The notes under the pieces: model-generated
Told to the model about the DNA's origin: nothing
Seen by the model: only the letters and a program-made list of their open reading frames with translations
Database searches by the model: none
From: Blastobasis lacticolella
Taxonomy: Eukaryota > Arthropoda > Insecta > Lepidoptera > Blastobasidae
Direction: 5' to 3'
NCBI GenBank assembly: GCA_905147135.1
Contig: LR990043.1
Coordinates: forward strand, 7,413,057 to 7,477,056
DNA length: 64,000 nt
Part shown: positions 1 through 10,060 of the stretch, piece after piece
Layout of the letters: the number at the start of each line of letters is the position of its first letter
Numbering within the stretch: the stretch's first letter is position 1
Program-made: the position numbers and the translations under genes

Positions 1-468
1 ATCAAACACGCTTTAAATTTTGGGATAAATTATAAGACTATTTTAGGCTATAAGCTGCCAAATTTCATCAAAATCCGTTAGTAGTTCTTGCGTGAAGAAG
101 TTACATCAATTCATCCTTACAAACTTTCACATTAATTTTATTCTAATATTAATAATTTTATAAAAGTAGTATTTACAATACATTATACCGTCATCATAAC
201 ACGCAATGACTTTCACATCGTAGACTTAGAAAACAGTGTAACAGGCGAAAAACAGAGCAATGTGATAGCGCTACGGCGTAGCACCGGCTACGTAGCCGTA
301 GCAACGCCGCGGGCGGCCGGCTACGGCGGCGGCTGGCGGCTAAAATATGAAATATCTACGACTGCGGTGCCCAAACTAGAAATGTACCTAGTTACTTTGT
401 AATAGTTACTTATAGATATTGTATCAGAATTTATACTTCTTTACTATTTTGCTATTAACTTGGATTTG
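1..468. other. non-coding, AT-rich, with a GC-rich palindromic patch
   Basis: No gene is seen. Most of it is AT-rich. Positions about 262-345 form a GC-rich patch of repeated CTACG/CGTAG words, including the perfect 12-base palindrome GGCTACGTAGCC. Such patches occur in insect transposable elements, but I cannot assign this one. Confidence 0.5.
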
Positions 469-800
469 GAGCCTCGGTGGCTAGGTATCCGACTCGTAAG
501 CGAAACGTACCGGGTTCGAATCGAGTGCGGCCATATACCAATAACTCCTTTCTGAGTTGATTGATTGTTGAGTCTGATTTGTTGAGCGCTAACCGATGCT
601 TTTACGGAAAGGGAAAACCTGCATAGTCAGGCAACCATGATTCTATCTGCAAATCTCCAAGCAGGGTCAAGAGGCTCAGATGGCAGTCTCTCCATTATCG
701 ACTGTAATTATCAGATCTGCCAAATCCTGGATCACGGTCAAGGCGGACCCGGGCCCTCGTGCGCAAGAACACAACCGGGACACTATCGCCAAGATTATTA
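469..800 (+). mobile_element. SINE family A, near full-length, tRNA-derived head
   Basis: The first 70 bases resemble a tRNA: an A-box-like TGGCTAGGTATCC near 478 and a B-box-like GGGTTCGAATC near 511, which together form an internal RNA polymerase III promoter. The body (about 540-800) contains blocks shared with the other A copies: CAGATGGCAGTC, GATCTGCCAA and a final CGCCAAGATTATTA. Acceptor-stem ends do not pair, so it is not a working tRNA gene. SINEs move using LINE proteins supplied in trans. Length about 330 bp, like the copy at 20351. Confidence 0.72.
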
Positions 801-983
801 ATTTTATCTACTCACACGCGTGCGAGAGAGACTTCGCCCTACGAAGCCGCACTAGCCGACATACATTATTTACTGCCGACATCTGTCCAATAGTGGAAAA
901 CCGCATCGAATTTGATTTGTTTAACGTAAAAACAACGCAAATGATTATTCAAATAATTGTTAAAGCGCAATTGCTGGCTTGGC
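801..983. other. unique sequence with a short segment repeated at 56.35 kb
   Basis: No gene is seen. Bases 826-882 (ending CTACGAAGCCGCACTAGCC and following bases) have a diverged counterpart at about 56349-56412, so this is probably part of an unnamed dispersed repeat. Confidence 0.4.
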
Positions 984-1071
984 TGGATGCGGAAAGCACA
1001 GGACCGGAGATCTCTGGGGGAGGCCTATGCCCACCAGTGGGCGTCTTCTGGCTGATATGATGATGATGATG
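984..1071 (+). mobile_element. RTE-type LINE 3' end (fragment)
   Basis: Codons 984-1055 read WMRKAQDRRSLGEAYAHQW then ASSG and a stop. This is the C-terminus of the endonuclease/reverse transcriptase of lepidopteran RTE elements. The stop is followed at once by a (TGA)n tail to about 1071, the tail type used by RTE elements. Compared with the copy at 41145, the PLW codons after DR are missing. Everything upstream is lost, as expected for 5'-truncated insertion. It cannot be functional. Confidence 0.7.
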
Positions 1072-1539
1072 AATTGGTTAAAAAAGCCAATGAAGCCAGT
1101 TACTTCTATTTGATTTTGTCTTGTAGGCTTTCACGTTGTGGCTGTGGGAGTTTCTAACAAATAAAAATAGTGACATAACGTCCACTTTCAGAACCGCTAG
1201 CCCAGAGAAATTACAGCCTCCACCCGCCCCGGGCACCGAACCGCGCCTACTCCGCGTTATTTTATTTTTCGCTCTCTTGAACGCAAATCGCGTTTGTATT
1301 TTATTTTTAAGCCGGTTTACGAGCCGTTGTTTGTTTTCACGTACGCTGGAAGACCTGGAAGGCGGGAATGTGGATCGACCCGCTCGTAGGTGAAATGTTG
1401 TAGTTTGTGGTAGATTTGGCTGCGTTTCCATTGTTATAGTGAATCATATTATGCTTGTATGATCAACATACATCAACAGTACATAATTTGCCTTGAGTTT
1501 ACTTTTTTGTGGAGGTTTTGCCAGTTGAGATACATACAA
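1072..1539. other. non-coding, with a GC-rich patch
   Basis: No gene is supported. Overlapping frames on both strands here (about 1078-1431 and 1136-1393) have low-complexity composition and resemble nothing known. Bases about 1200-1260 are GC-rich. Confidence 0.5.
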
Positions 1540-1672
1540 CAGAGTCACGGAGGTCAGATGGCAGTCGCTCCACTCTAGTTACATGATCTGCCAAAAAAAG
1601 GATCATAGTCAACGCTGACTTCGGGCCTTCGTGTGCGTGAGCACCACCGGGACATCATCGCCAAGATGATTA
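1540..1672 (+). mobile_element. SINE family A, 5'-truncated
   Basis: Only the 3' half is present: GAGGTCAGATGGCAGTCGCT near 1549, GATCTGCCAA near 1586, and the family end CACCGGGACATCATCGCCAA near 1644-1663. The tRNA-like head is missing, which fits truncated reverse transcription. Confidence 0.65.
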
Positions 1673-2137
1673 TCTGTCAATTTGCTTATCTAATGCAAAA
1701 AATAAGGTATCGTTTGCATTAGTGTGGGAGCAGCAAAAACTAGCTAATTTAAAAAGAGAAAACTACTTAAACCTTCAGATAAATTACTACCCTCCCTCTA
1801 TATTGATAAAACGTAAATATCGCTACAACTCCACACCTATTTCGGTACACACGTCGTTACAAAAAGCACCTTCCATAAGGTTGTAACCTTTCAGTAAAGG
1901 CGAGTCGACGCCCTGCAAACCTTCGTGATCAGTTTTCGCGACATTATTGTCCGTAGTTGGCTTACACTTTACAAGGATTCTTGGGACTATTATGTATTAT
2001 TATGGGCTAAATTAAGACAAGCGAACGACCGCATATGTTTAAACAACGGATTTGTAAGCGAAAATTTTGGGTAATACGTACTGATATCGTTGCAGTGGTT
2101 TGGATGAATAAATATACCGTTATGGGGTGCCATAGGT
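1673..2137. other. unique non-coding sequence
   Basis: I see no gene, repeat or motif that stands out. Confidence 0.5.
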
Positions 2138-2354
2138 GGCCGTATAGTGTCCGGAAAAGTAGAATAACACCAACCCATTGCACTCGTGGGTATCGTACAA
2201 AGCGACTAATCTATTCGAGGCAAAATATCGACAGCCTCCGTAGGCTGGGCAGCAGCGTTTTCCATTGTTATATACTTACAGTACCACGATCTCCAACCCA
2301 CCTACCATGCGTGGAGATTATGGCAATAACCTCCCCTTTATAGGCTGTGATGAA
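2138..2354 (+). mobile_element. family B element, internally deleted near its 3' end
   Basis: It starts at the common family B 5' end (GGCCG then GTGTCCGG) and carries the family core: GGGCAGCAGCGTTTTCCATT, CGATCTCCAACCC and GTGGAGATTATGGCAATAAC. About 30 bases just before the tail are missing: CCTCCCCTTT runs directly into AGGCTGTGATGA. No protein is encoded. The same unit recurs at 13512, 26895, 41279, 42907, 50417, 60930 and 62494. Confidence 0.72.
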
Positions 2355-2594
2355 GGGGTGCAATCGATTCCTGAAACTGTTCAGCCAGTCTCCAGAAGAC
2401 TTTGGTTAACCTGGCTTCACCAACGGTACTAAGAGGCACACCTAGAATAGAGAGCTCGCTGTGGTGCTGAAGACAGACTAGCTTCAAATGAATCAGTCAC
2501 CAATCCAGCTCCCAGACTCTGATGCCCGATTGCATAAAACTTTTGGCGACACCTATGTTAATTTTAGATATTGCTAATAGGGATAGGCATTGAA

Positions 2595-2627
2595 CCGGCG
2601 CGCCGGCGTTGGCGCCGCGGCGCCAAC
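2595..2627. repeat. two adjacent GC-rich perfect palindromes
   Basis: Bases 2595-2606 (CCGGCGCGCCGG) and 2608-2627 (GTTGGCGCCGCGGCGCCAAC) are each their own reverse complement. They directly abut the family D repeat on the right, so they may be a terminal structure of that element or its insertion site. Confidence 0.6.
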
Positions 2628-2800
2628 ATTATTTTATGTTATACGGCAGAAACAGGCGAGCGGACCACCTGATGGAAAGTGTTCACCGCTGCCAATGGAC
2701 ATCAGATCAGCATCACCAGGGAAGGTGTTGCTAATGCGTTGCCCGACTCTGGGAGACCTCTAATGTACCTCTTGAACGATTCCATGAATCTTGAGAGAAA
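2628..2800 (+). mobile_element. family D dispersed repeat
   Basis: It contains AGCGGACCACCTGATGGAAA, TTCACCGCTGCCAATGGACA and later GGGAGACCTCTAATGTACC. The same succession of words recurs at 40087 and 58775, and degraded at 6455 and 12085. I know this type as a very common lepidopteran repeat but cannot assign a class with certainty; a LINE 3' end or a SINE are both possible. Confidence 0.55.
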
Positions 2801-4207
2801 ACTAAACGCGCTAAGTCACTCTTAACTTTATGAAACCAATTTTGTGATGCCTAAATGCTTAATAATACGTTAAGGCATGTACTTAAGAGTCGGTTAAGTT
2901 TAGTGCAATCGTAAATAAGTGGGCTGGGTGGCTTAACTTTGATCACCACTATATCCAGGGTCCACGTAAGGTTAGGATTCCGTCTTAAATAAGCAATCTT
3001 TAATTGCATAAAATCAAGTACAGTACTAGATATTGCCAGCTACCTGACAGAGAATAAAATTCAGGGTGTCCCAATAGTTCCAGTTGCTATTTCCATGGCA
3101 CTGTTACATACGTTTTGCAATATCAATTTAGTCCAAAGAGTTTGGTATACCAGTCAAAGTTTATGATTTAGTCCCACTAGTTCCATTACACAAGTAAAGT
3201 TAAGTGAAACTTGAGAGTGAGACTAACATCACTCTACTTTTATGTGTCTTGCATACACATCATTATAATGTCCCCATCTATATAATTGTTGACAACCGTT
3301 CCATTACCGCGAAATGTTCCATAGAAATTTATTCAGCAGCTACACGTCGCTTTTTCACCGTTACGACCGGATTAAGATTTGAATATTAATAATTATGAGT
3401 GCCGCGACTTAATGACACGTCACGTAAGTTTAAATGAAACTCTGCCGGCTCGTCTGGGAACTTCGCTTGGGGGAATTAAGGGGAACTTTCCAGAATATTC
3501 CGTTAAGACGTACGGGTATTACGTTGGGAGCAGGGGCTGAGTAAGCGGGTTGGGCGTTGATAATGTGTATCTTTCAGGTTCTTCTTGAATGTCTCGTTGT
3601 AACTTTCGTATTTGTTTCGAGGGAGAATGAGAATACACACTAGTGCTGAGCGGCAGTGTGCTTGCAAGAGCGGTAATCAAGGGTAAGCAACATGATGTTA
3701 TGCGTGGTATACGTGACGTATCAGAATTAGCTGTTAGTGTATCCATAAATAATGATAACAACCCACGCAGAGTCCGGAAACTGGATAATGACCGTTTCGT
3801 ACTATGAGGCTAGTTGAACCTCAGCACCGCAACTAGCTCGCCACTTGTTAGGTGTGCCTCCTAATGTCAATGGCAAAGCGAGGTTGACCAAGGTCTTCCG
3901 CATGAGAAACTGAGACTTATAGAACAGTTTCGGAAGTCGATTTACACCTTGTGACGGTACATTATTATTATATTGCACTTGCCCCTGTGCAGCATTGCCA
4001 GGATCGGTCTGTCTAAATTAAGTATTTCAAGATAAAGTAGTTACTTCATTTTTGAAAATGCCTACTTTGTTTTTGTTTAAGGTAGGTTTAGGCCCCAGCC
4101 AGAGCTACAGCATTTTCTCCCAACCCCATAAAACACCCAACCAAGTCAGCCATCATCGCCTCCGCGTATAATTTTATTCCTAAAAGCGATATCTTCCAGG
4201 AAACTAT
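2801..4207. other. unique non-coding sequence
   Basis: No gene or clear repeat is recognised. The minus-strand frame at 3519-3761 has no recognisable content. Bases about 3064-3200 contain words such as GTGTCCCAATAGTTCCAG that could belong to a degraded transposon. Confidence 0.45.
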
Positions 4208-4372
4208 AGTATAGGTATACGTGCTCGCGTCCGGCCGCGTTCCGATCGCCGTGCCGACCGGCCAGGAAACCTATTACGCCCAAATGAATCCCCCGCCGTT
4301 TCCGGGACGCGACAAATCCGCCCCCGCGCCCCGCGGCCCTGCGCGCCGCGCCCGTGGCTAGGGCTGTGGCTG
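4208..4372. other. GC-rich, CpG-dense island
   Basis: It is a sharp rise in GC and CpG within AT-rich flanks (GTCCGGCCGCGTTCCGATCG and CCGCGCCCGTGGC are typical). No exon can be read through it. Islands like this in insect introns often mark conserved regulatory DNA, but that is inference. Confidence 0.35.
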
Positions 4373-4627
4373 GCCTGTTTCAAGATTTGAAGAGGTGATC
4401 TGTTGTTGGGTTAGATGGCTAAAACCATCTAACCTCAAACATGGTTTTAGGATGATAGTTTTATGGAGGTGATTTCGCAGTGGTTTAATGATTGGCCAAC
4501 TCTGGAGAATATTATTACCTAATAAGGTTTTAGGTTATGGGGCAGCAGATAGATGCAGAGGCAGAAACTTGAACGAAATGGAAGGCACAGGCGGAGACAT
4601 ATAAAGCAGTACTAGACTAGTCATCCT
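4373..4627. other. unique non-coding sequence
   Basis: Nothing is recognised apart from a short repeated word (AACCATCTAACC near 4420-4433). Confidence 0.4.
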
Positions 4628-4938
4628 GGAGATAATGTCCCGGTTGTATTGTCGCGCGCAAGGGCTCGGTATCCTCCTTGATCTAGGATTTCGCAAATCA
4701 GGTAATTACAGTGGAGCGACTGCCATCTGACCTATGTGACTCTGTTACTAGGATTCGTCGCCTGATTGTAAACGTTGCATCACGATATTTTCCCTCACCA
4801 TAAGAGCATAGGTTAGTGTTCAACTAATGTACATAACTTAAAAAGAGTCGTTGGTACATGGCCGCACTGAGTTGCGAACCGGGAACCTCTCGCTAACGAT
4901 TCGAACTCGTGAACTACTACCGACCACACCGATTGACT
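4628..4938 (-). mobile_element. SINE family A, inverted, near full-length, degraded
   Basis: Read on the minus strand it has the family order: tRNA-like head near 4938-4865 with a damaged B box, the middle block near 4850-4780, the word CAGATGGCAGTCGCTCCACT near 4731-4712, and the GGGACATTATC end near 4630. The head is more diverged than in the 20351 copy, so transcription from it is unlikely. Confidence 0.65.
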
Positions 4939-5924
4939 ACGTCTTGGGGATATTACGTAATAAAGTACAAGTGACAGTAAAATTAGATGTTCGTATTTTG
5001 TATAAGGTGGAAAGTTCTCATTAGGTCGTTGGCAGCAATTGGATGCAAAAGGCTCGAATGAGAAGGAAGCTAATATTATAAAAATGGCAATGGATCTTAA
5101 AATGGTAATACTAAAATATCGTGTCGTAGGTATGGTAGGAATAAATAAATGTGTACTTATTAAGATTTTTTGCTTGACAACCCTGAGAACAACCGTCCTT
5201 GGACTTGACGATGCGGAATTTTAATGAAATTTCAAGAAATCATTTTCTCCATTTTCTCATTTCTCATTGTTCGCACACTGTAAGTATATACGCATCTGCT
5301 ACTCGGCGCTGGGATTATTGTGTACATCGAATTAATTACGCTCAATGCGTTTCAGGAATTAATATGTCGTAAGTATGAGATGATGACTTTATTTTGTAAA
5401 TAGATTTTGTCCACGTTTTCTTATCTGCGGACTTCTCGAGAGGTTTCTATCTGCGCGGTCTTACAAAAATGACGATCTTAATTTTGAAGTAATTTTGATT
5501 TAATTGTCCGCCCACACATTATAAATAATAAAAATTCGATCTAGGTGATTTTTGAAGTAAATTTTAATTAAATGTCCGTCTCTATGCTAAGCTAAATTTG
5601 AAGTGTGATATTTGATGACGCGATCTGACAATACAATAGTGTACAGTGTTAGTTTTGTGATAGATCAATTACTACTTTACCAGATTTTCAGTGTAAGTAG
5701 TCGCAGTAAGTTGCTGATACAAGCATTAAACCGACAAACTGAAAACACATCCCTGTCATTAACTTTATGATAAAGTTGTGAACAAGTACTGAGTTGTCTA
5801 TAACCGGTATATTTCACACAAAACAAACGCAAAATTGAAACTTCATTTCATTTAAATAATTTAAATTAACAATAAAAAATTCGAAGAAAAGTTTTTCTTA
5901 TTATTTTAACCCTTTATCAACGCC
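4939..5924. other. AT-rich unique sequence
   Basis: No gene or repeat is recognised. A short frame at 5039-5224 has no known content. AT content rises toward 5800-5900. Confidence 0.5.
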
Positions 5925-6130
5925 CAGCCTATATAATTGACTACACGTCCGACACACAGCACACAACAAGTGTCCAACACACCAGAGGCCGTATAAAAGC
6001 GGCGTCGGTAGTGACGCGTCGTGACGTCACGCCATTGTAGTCGCGCCGCTCGCAAATCAAACGCGTTTCCCTTTCGCCGCCGCATCAATCAGCCTCCGCG
6101 ATGCATCGACCGCCGGGAAATATGGCTTGT
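5925..6130 (+). promoter_or_regulatory. promoter-like block: TATA motifs, CRE palindrome, GC-rich downstream
   Basis: TATAAAAG lies at 5992-5999, with another TATATAA near 5929. The perfect CREB/ATF palindrome TGACGTCA lies at 6022-6029, preceded by GTGACGCGTC. GC and CpG content rise sharply downstream (6030-6130). A start site about 30 bases after the TATA box would fall on the CRE, which is unusual, so the block may instead be an enhancer. No convincing coding exon follows; the first downstream ATG frames are very short. Confidence 0.3.
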
Positions 6131-6295
6131 AGGCGGGCGGCGGATAAAATGTAACTTTCAACCCAATTTTGAGGCGGTTTTTTATACTACTCAGTCACAA
6201 ACGAGCAGCTGGTACTCGTACTACTCGATAGTACTGCCTCGTCTTACGCAGGCCCCCAAATTACTCAGGGAACAGTGGCCAAGCCACCTGTGCCA
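6131..6295. other. non-coding, leads into an RTE remnant
   Basis: Nothing definite is seen. Part of it may be degraded RTE coding sequence, since the recognisable RTE C-terminal region begins at 6296. Confidence 0.35.
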
Positions 6296-6445
6296 GGTAC
6301 GGGGAGGAGAGGCCGGTCCAAGAAGCGATGGCTGGACGTTGTTTAAAGTGACAAGCGTGCATACGGACTCACCACTAAGGATGGCGAAGATCGACCAAGT
6401 GGACTAAGAAGAGCAGGAAGACAGACACCGGGCCCCCGGGCACAT
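6296..6445 (+). pseudogene. RTE-type reverse transcriptase, C-terminal fragment, broken
   Basis: In the frame beginning at 6296 the translation runs GTGRRGRSKKRWLDVV, stop, SDKRAYGLTTKDGEDR. This matches the RGRPKKRWLD block followed by a GLTTKDAxDR block near the C-terminus of RTE endonuclease/reverse transcriptases. At least one in-frame stop is present and the alignment decays after about 6390, where a frameshift or a run of substitutions is likely. The catalytic domains are absent. It is a dead fragment, and this C-terminal block also occurs in other RTE-like elements, so the exact clade is uncertain. Confidence 0.6.
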
Positions 6446-6454
6446 AAAGCCAAT

Positions 6455-6618
6455 CTGATGGTTTTTTAATGCCTAGGGAGGCACACCAACAGACGGTTCA
6501 CTTGATGGAAAGCGCCCACAGTCTTTCAGGAAACCTACTTTCTACATCAACTTAAGGAGAGCGGATGCGGTACCGGCCTTTGAGGTACCTGAAAACATGC
6601 CTTTTGAAGAACCCCATG
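6455..6618 (+). mobile_element. family D dispersed repeat, degraded
   Basis: The signature TTCACTTGATGGAAAGCGCC lies near 6499-6518, followed by CTTTTGAAGAACCCCATG near 6600, which matches the CTTGAACGATTCCATG block of the 2628 copy. The spacing agrees with that copy but many substitutions are present. Confidence 0.45.
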
Positions 6619-6860
6619 TTAGTAAATAGTGGTAAACTGTCGTCCATAACATCTACGATATACGAAAAATGTTGAACCGCTGGTAATCGGAAACCATCCA
6701 GTGATCACTGTGAGGACTAAGGTGAAATGTCTCGTGCATGTAATGTGCTGGCTACCGTCAAACCGGAACACAATAATGTTATTGCTTGCAAGCAGAAGTA
6801 GGTAAACACAGATACCCACGCGGACACCTCAGGCTTGCACCAAAGACCTACTACCGGATA
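6619..6860 (-). mobile_element. dispersed repeat (family G), lepidopteran type
   Basis: On the minus strand it contains TTGTGTTCCGGTTTGACGGT near 6770 and, further upstream on that strand, a piece ending in TTTGGTGCAAGCCTGAGG near 6838. I recognise this order from a very abundant lepidopteran repeat whose far end often adjoins family D-like sequence, as here. The recognition is from memory and needs a library search. The minus-strand frame crossing it (6717-7028) is probably repeat-derived. Confidence 0.4.
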
Positions 6861-7660
6861 GTTATTCCTCACAGTAAATTTAAACAACATTCCTGCTACT
6901 TCTTTTATTTCACAACTAGTCGTTATATATGTTTCTTTTAGGCTATCCGCACGAACCGCTTTGCCAATATATGCTCTGTAAATATTAACATAAACATCAA
7001 AGTCGTTACGTTGTACTTCAAATACCACTTAAGGTCTGATGTTTACTTATTCTACGAGTATCTGCCTTATGCGAAACTCCAAAATAGAGGCGGCTGGCTA
7101 AATTATCTCTAAAAATGGAGGTGAATACGCAAATCATTTGTTTATTGGTAGGCAGCGGCGCGCCGTTCCCGCTGAGCCTGCCGAGAATGTATCGCCATAG
7201 TAACAGAGGGGTGGCATTGTGAGCGTCGTAAATACATACACATTTATGATATCTATCGAAGTAGCCGTTGACTACCAGGGCATTATGATTCGGAAACGGG
7301 CGTGTAACTTATCAATAAGTTCCGCGGAAAATCACGTAACAGAAATTCCGATTCGAAAATCCGAATCAAAGCGTAATTCAAAATCTCATTTCAGAAATGC
7401 AGGTATCAATACTTCATATTGCCGTTTGTCAATCATGGGCCTTTAATACAAAGTAATAAAGGGGGTTAATGTGGAAGTTTAGAATTTTGTGAAAGGTTAT
7501 TTTCATAAAGTTGCTGGCGCCCGACAGGTGACAGAAAAATAAATAGCTAAATCGACAGTTTGTAATTTGTTCGTCGACTGGTGCGAAATATCAAATGAGT
7601 GGATACGGCGGCGCGGTGCGATTGGATTGCCGCAGGGCCGGACCAAGGGCCTACTACGCT
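6861..7660. other. unique non-coding sequence
   Basis: No gene is recognised. Position 7155-7180 has a small GC-rich patch. The plus-strand frame at 7219-7446 is unrecognised. Confidence 0.45.
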
Positions 7661-7725
7661 TGTATTTATTAAATCTTCATGCAAAAAATAGTACAAAGGC
7701 GGAGTTAGAGCTAAAATAGCAAATC
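7661..7725 (+). mobile_element. family E repeat fragment
   Basis: TTCATGCAAAAAATAGTACA then AAGGCGGAGTTAGAGCTAAA parallels the better copy at 23851 (TTCATGCACATTACAGTACA then ATGGCGGAATTAAAGCTA). This looks like the 3' end of an insect retroelement, but the class is not settled. Confidence 0.4.
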
Positions 7726-9419
7726 GTATGTAATACTACATATTACATGTTATTTGATTAAATATTCACGATTAAAATATTTAGAAGACTGTCGTAAGAA
7801 GTTTATGTATCGCATTTAACACAGTACAGTCCGCATCAAATATAGCTGAACATGTTGCAAGTAAATGCCAAAGAAAGTTGCAAGGATATAATACTGAAAA
7901 TGAACAGCAACTTAATAGACCGACCGTATACCTCTCAATTCACTCAAATAACAAACAAAGCAGAACTAGTCCTATACTATCCTATAACCTAGATCTAGTA
8001 ATTACACCGGCGTGATTAGCTAACCCGATGCAAGGCGTGTAATTATATTGTTCCGGACGAGAGTTACAATAAACAGAATATGTTAATTCGGAACAATTAG
8101 CTCACTCAGCTTACGCTAGAAATGTAAGTGGCCGTTTGAATGGACTAGCTAATGTTTCATTAAACAACTTCGGTGACGCTGTGATGCTAATGCGCTTATT
8201 ACATCTGGCTAAAAGGCGTGAGAGCAAGATCAAAATGGAATGTATTGCTCATAGAATAAGGTCTATTTTTGTATCACTTACATTAGTGCTTTATGTAATA
8301 AGCACAATACATGACGTCAGGCCTTTTCCCCGTAGCGTTTGAAATTATTTTTAAGGCCTTTGACAAAGGTGTAGGCTCGTTTCTTGGAGGCCCCCATGTT
8401 GTACCTACTCGGTATGGAGGGGTATTTGGCATTTTATAGTTTGGATACCTGATTGTGACTTCATCTGTGAGTAGGCTCTTTCTATGCTTCTATGTCAAAT
8501 TCCTTTGGTTCATACATTTTCATATTTCACAAAACTTACGCATGCATCCCAAATTGGTAGGCTGAGAATTTAAGTGCCAAAAGCATGTTCCCCTCCACGC
8601 AAGTCCTTTTCTGCCTTTTCCACATTCGTACACTTAAACTACGATGATATAGTTCCAAAACTGCAGTACAGCCCCTGCTATTTCGCCGGTGTCATCGAAA
8701 CCCGTCCCACGCCGACTCTGGCCCGGACCTTTTCATGCGGGCAAATTGGTTTTCTTTTTGGGCGTCGCGAGCTAGGCTGACGAGGCGGCGACTATTTTTT
8801 CCCCGGTTGTTTCCTTTTCACGTAGCTCACTCGTTTTATGGGTCATGCGACTATGTGCGACTATTTTTAATGGAGCACGGAGAGTTTTCATTTTTCCCCC
8901 GGTGATAAATTGACTCCACTCTCGCGATGGATGACCATCCTCTCGGAATTGAAGTGATAATATTTTCGCTCGGCAGCGTTTTCCTTGTCGCCGTTCTGTC
9001 GGTGCATGCGCGGTTTGTGCGGGGTTTTGTGGTAGTTTCTCTTGTTGGAGTTTGTAGTGTTTATATCTAAAGGTATACGTGTAACTTGAGGTACCTATTG
9101 AGGCTTATGTATGAGTATTTATATAAAACATTAGTAATATATGCGAAAGTATGTATGTTTTCCGAAACTTTTACAGTGGACTGCTGGATTATTTTCTGTA
9201 TTTAAGTATGAAGATAATAATATACCTATGTATCGACACATAGCACAGAAATGTGGCTTCGGACGAAGTGGAAAGACAGAATTAAGAAAGAAATATGTGT
9301 CTAAATACGAATCACATCCCTAACCACTATCCCAACTAGTACCTACGAGCGCAAATAAAACTCCCAATAACGGTGGGAGGTCCTAAATAATTCCACACAC
9401 ACCTCCAATCCGGGGCGCG
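7726..9419. other. unique non-coding sequence
   Basis: No gene is supported. A perfect CRE palindrome TGACGTCA lies at 8312-8319. Short frames at 8136-8342, 8574-8780 and 9141-9323 have no recognisable content. Confidence 0.45.
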
Positions 9420-10060
9420 ATTCATATGCAACTTGCAATCGGGTGCGCCGGCGCTTCCTTCCGACTTATTAGTTTAGCGAAGTGATTGGACGCAGCCACT
9501 CGGGAGGCGCGTGACCGGACTGCGAACGGCCGCTGCCCCTCACTTGGCTGCTAAAAGGGTTTCGTTTAGACCCTGCAGAGGCAGGATTGCTAGATTCCAG
9601 ATGTATTTTGTTGCGTTGTGTTGAGAGGTGACTTTGTAGATACGTGATGGATACGTAAACATTTAAAACGCGGTCACGATATTTGCAGAGATCTTTATTT
9701 AAAATAAATTAAGATATTATTATAAAGCTAGATTTGTTGTTGTCAAATATTAAGTTAACACTACGATTGACTGAACGGTAACCCAGTTCAAAGTACACCG
9801 GCCCACACGTGCCGCTCCCCCCTCGCACTACCGCCGCAGCGAAGACACTCGCTATCTGGCGGCGTGTCCTGCAAATTGATAAGATCACCGCCTTAGGGCG
9901 CGGGGCCCCGCTGCTTTATGCGGCCATTACGAGACCTGGCTTCCTCGACCGCGATTTGTACCCACTTTGTACGACTGTCTCGCGCCAGCCTACGACTTGC
10001 GAACTCCGCAGTGTTATGGCAAATTTATGTCAGGTATTAATTTAGTCGAGTCGGCGCCGC
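9420..10060. other. two GC-rich islands (9.42-9.56 and 9.80-10.06 kb)
   Basis: GC- and CpG-rich blocks are separated by AT-rich DNA. A CACGTG E-box lies near 9805. A 78-codon frame at 9809-10045 crosses the second block, but has no recognisable domain and a composition expected of any open frame in GC-rich DNA. These are candidate regulatory DNA or an unrecognised exon. Confidence 0.3.

Noticed and set aside
6717..7028. 103-codon minus-strand frame
   Set aside because: Part of it lies in a dispersed repeat recognised from lepidopteran genomes, so it is probably repeat-derived.
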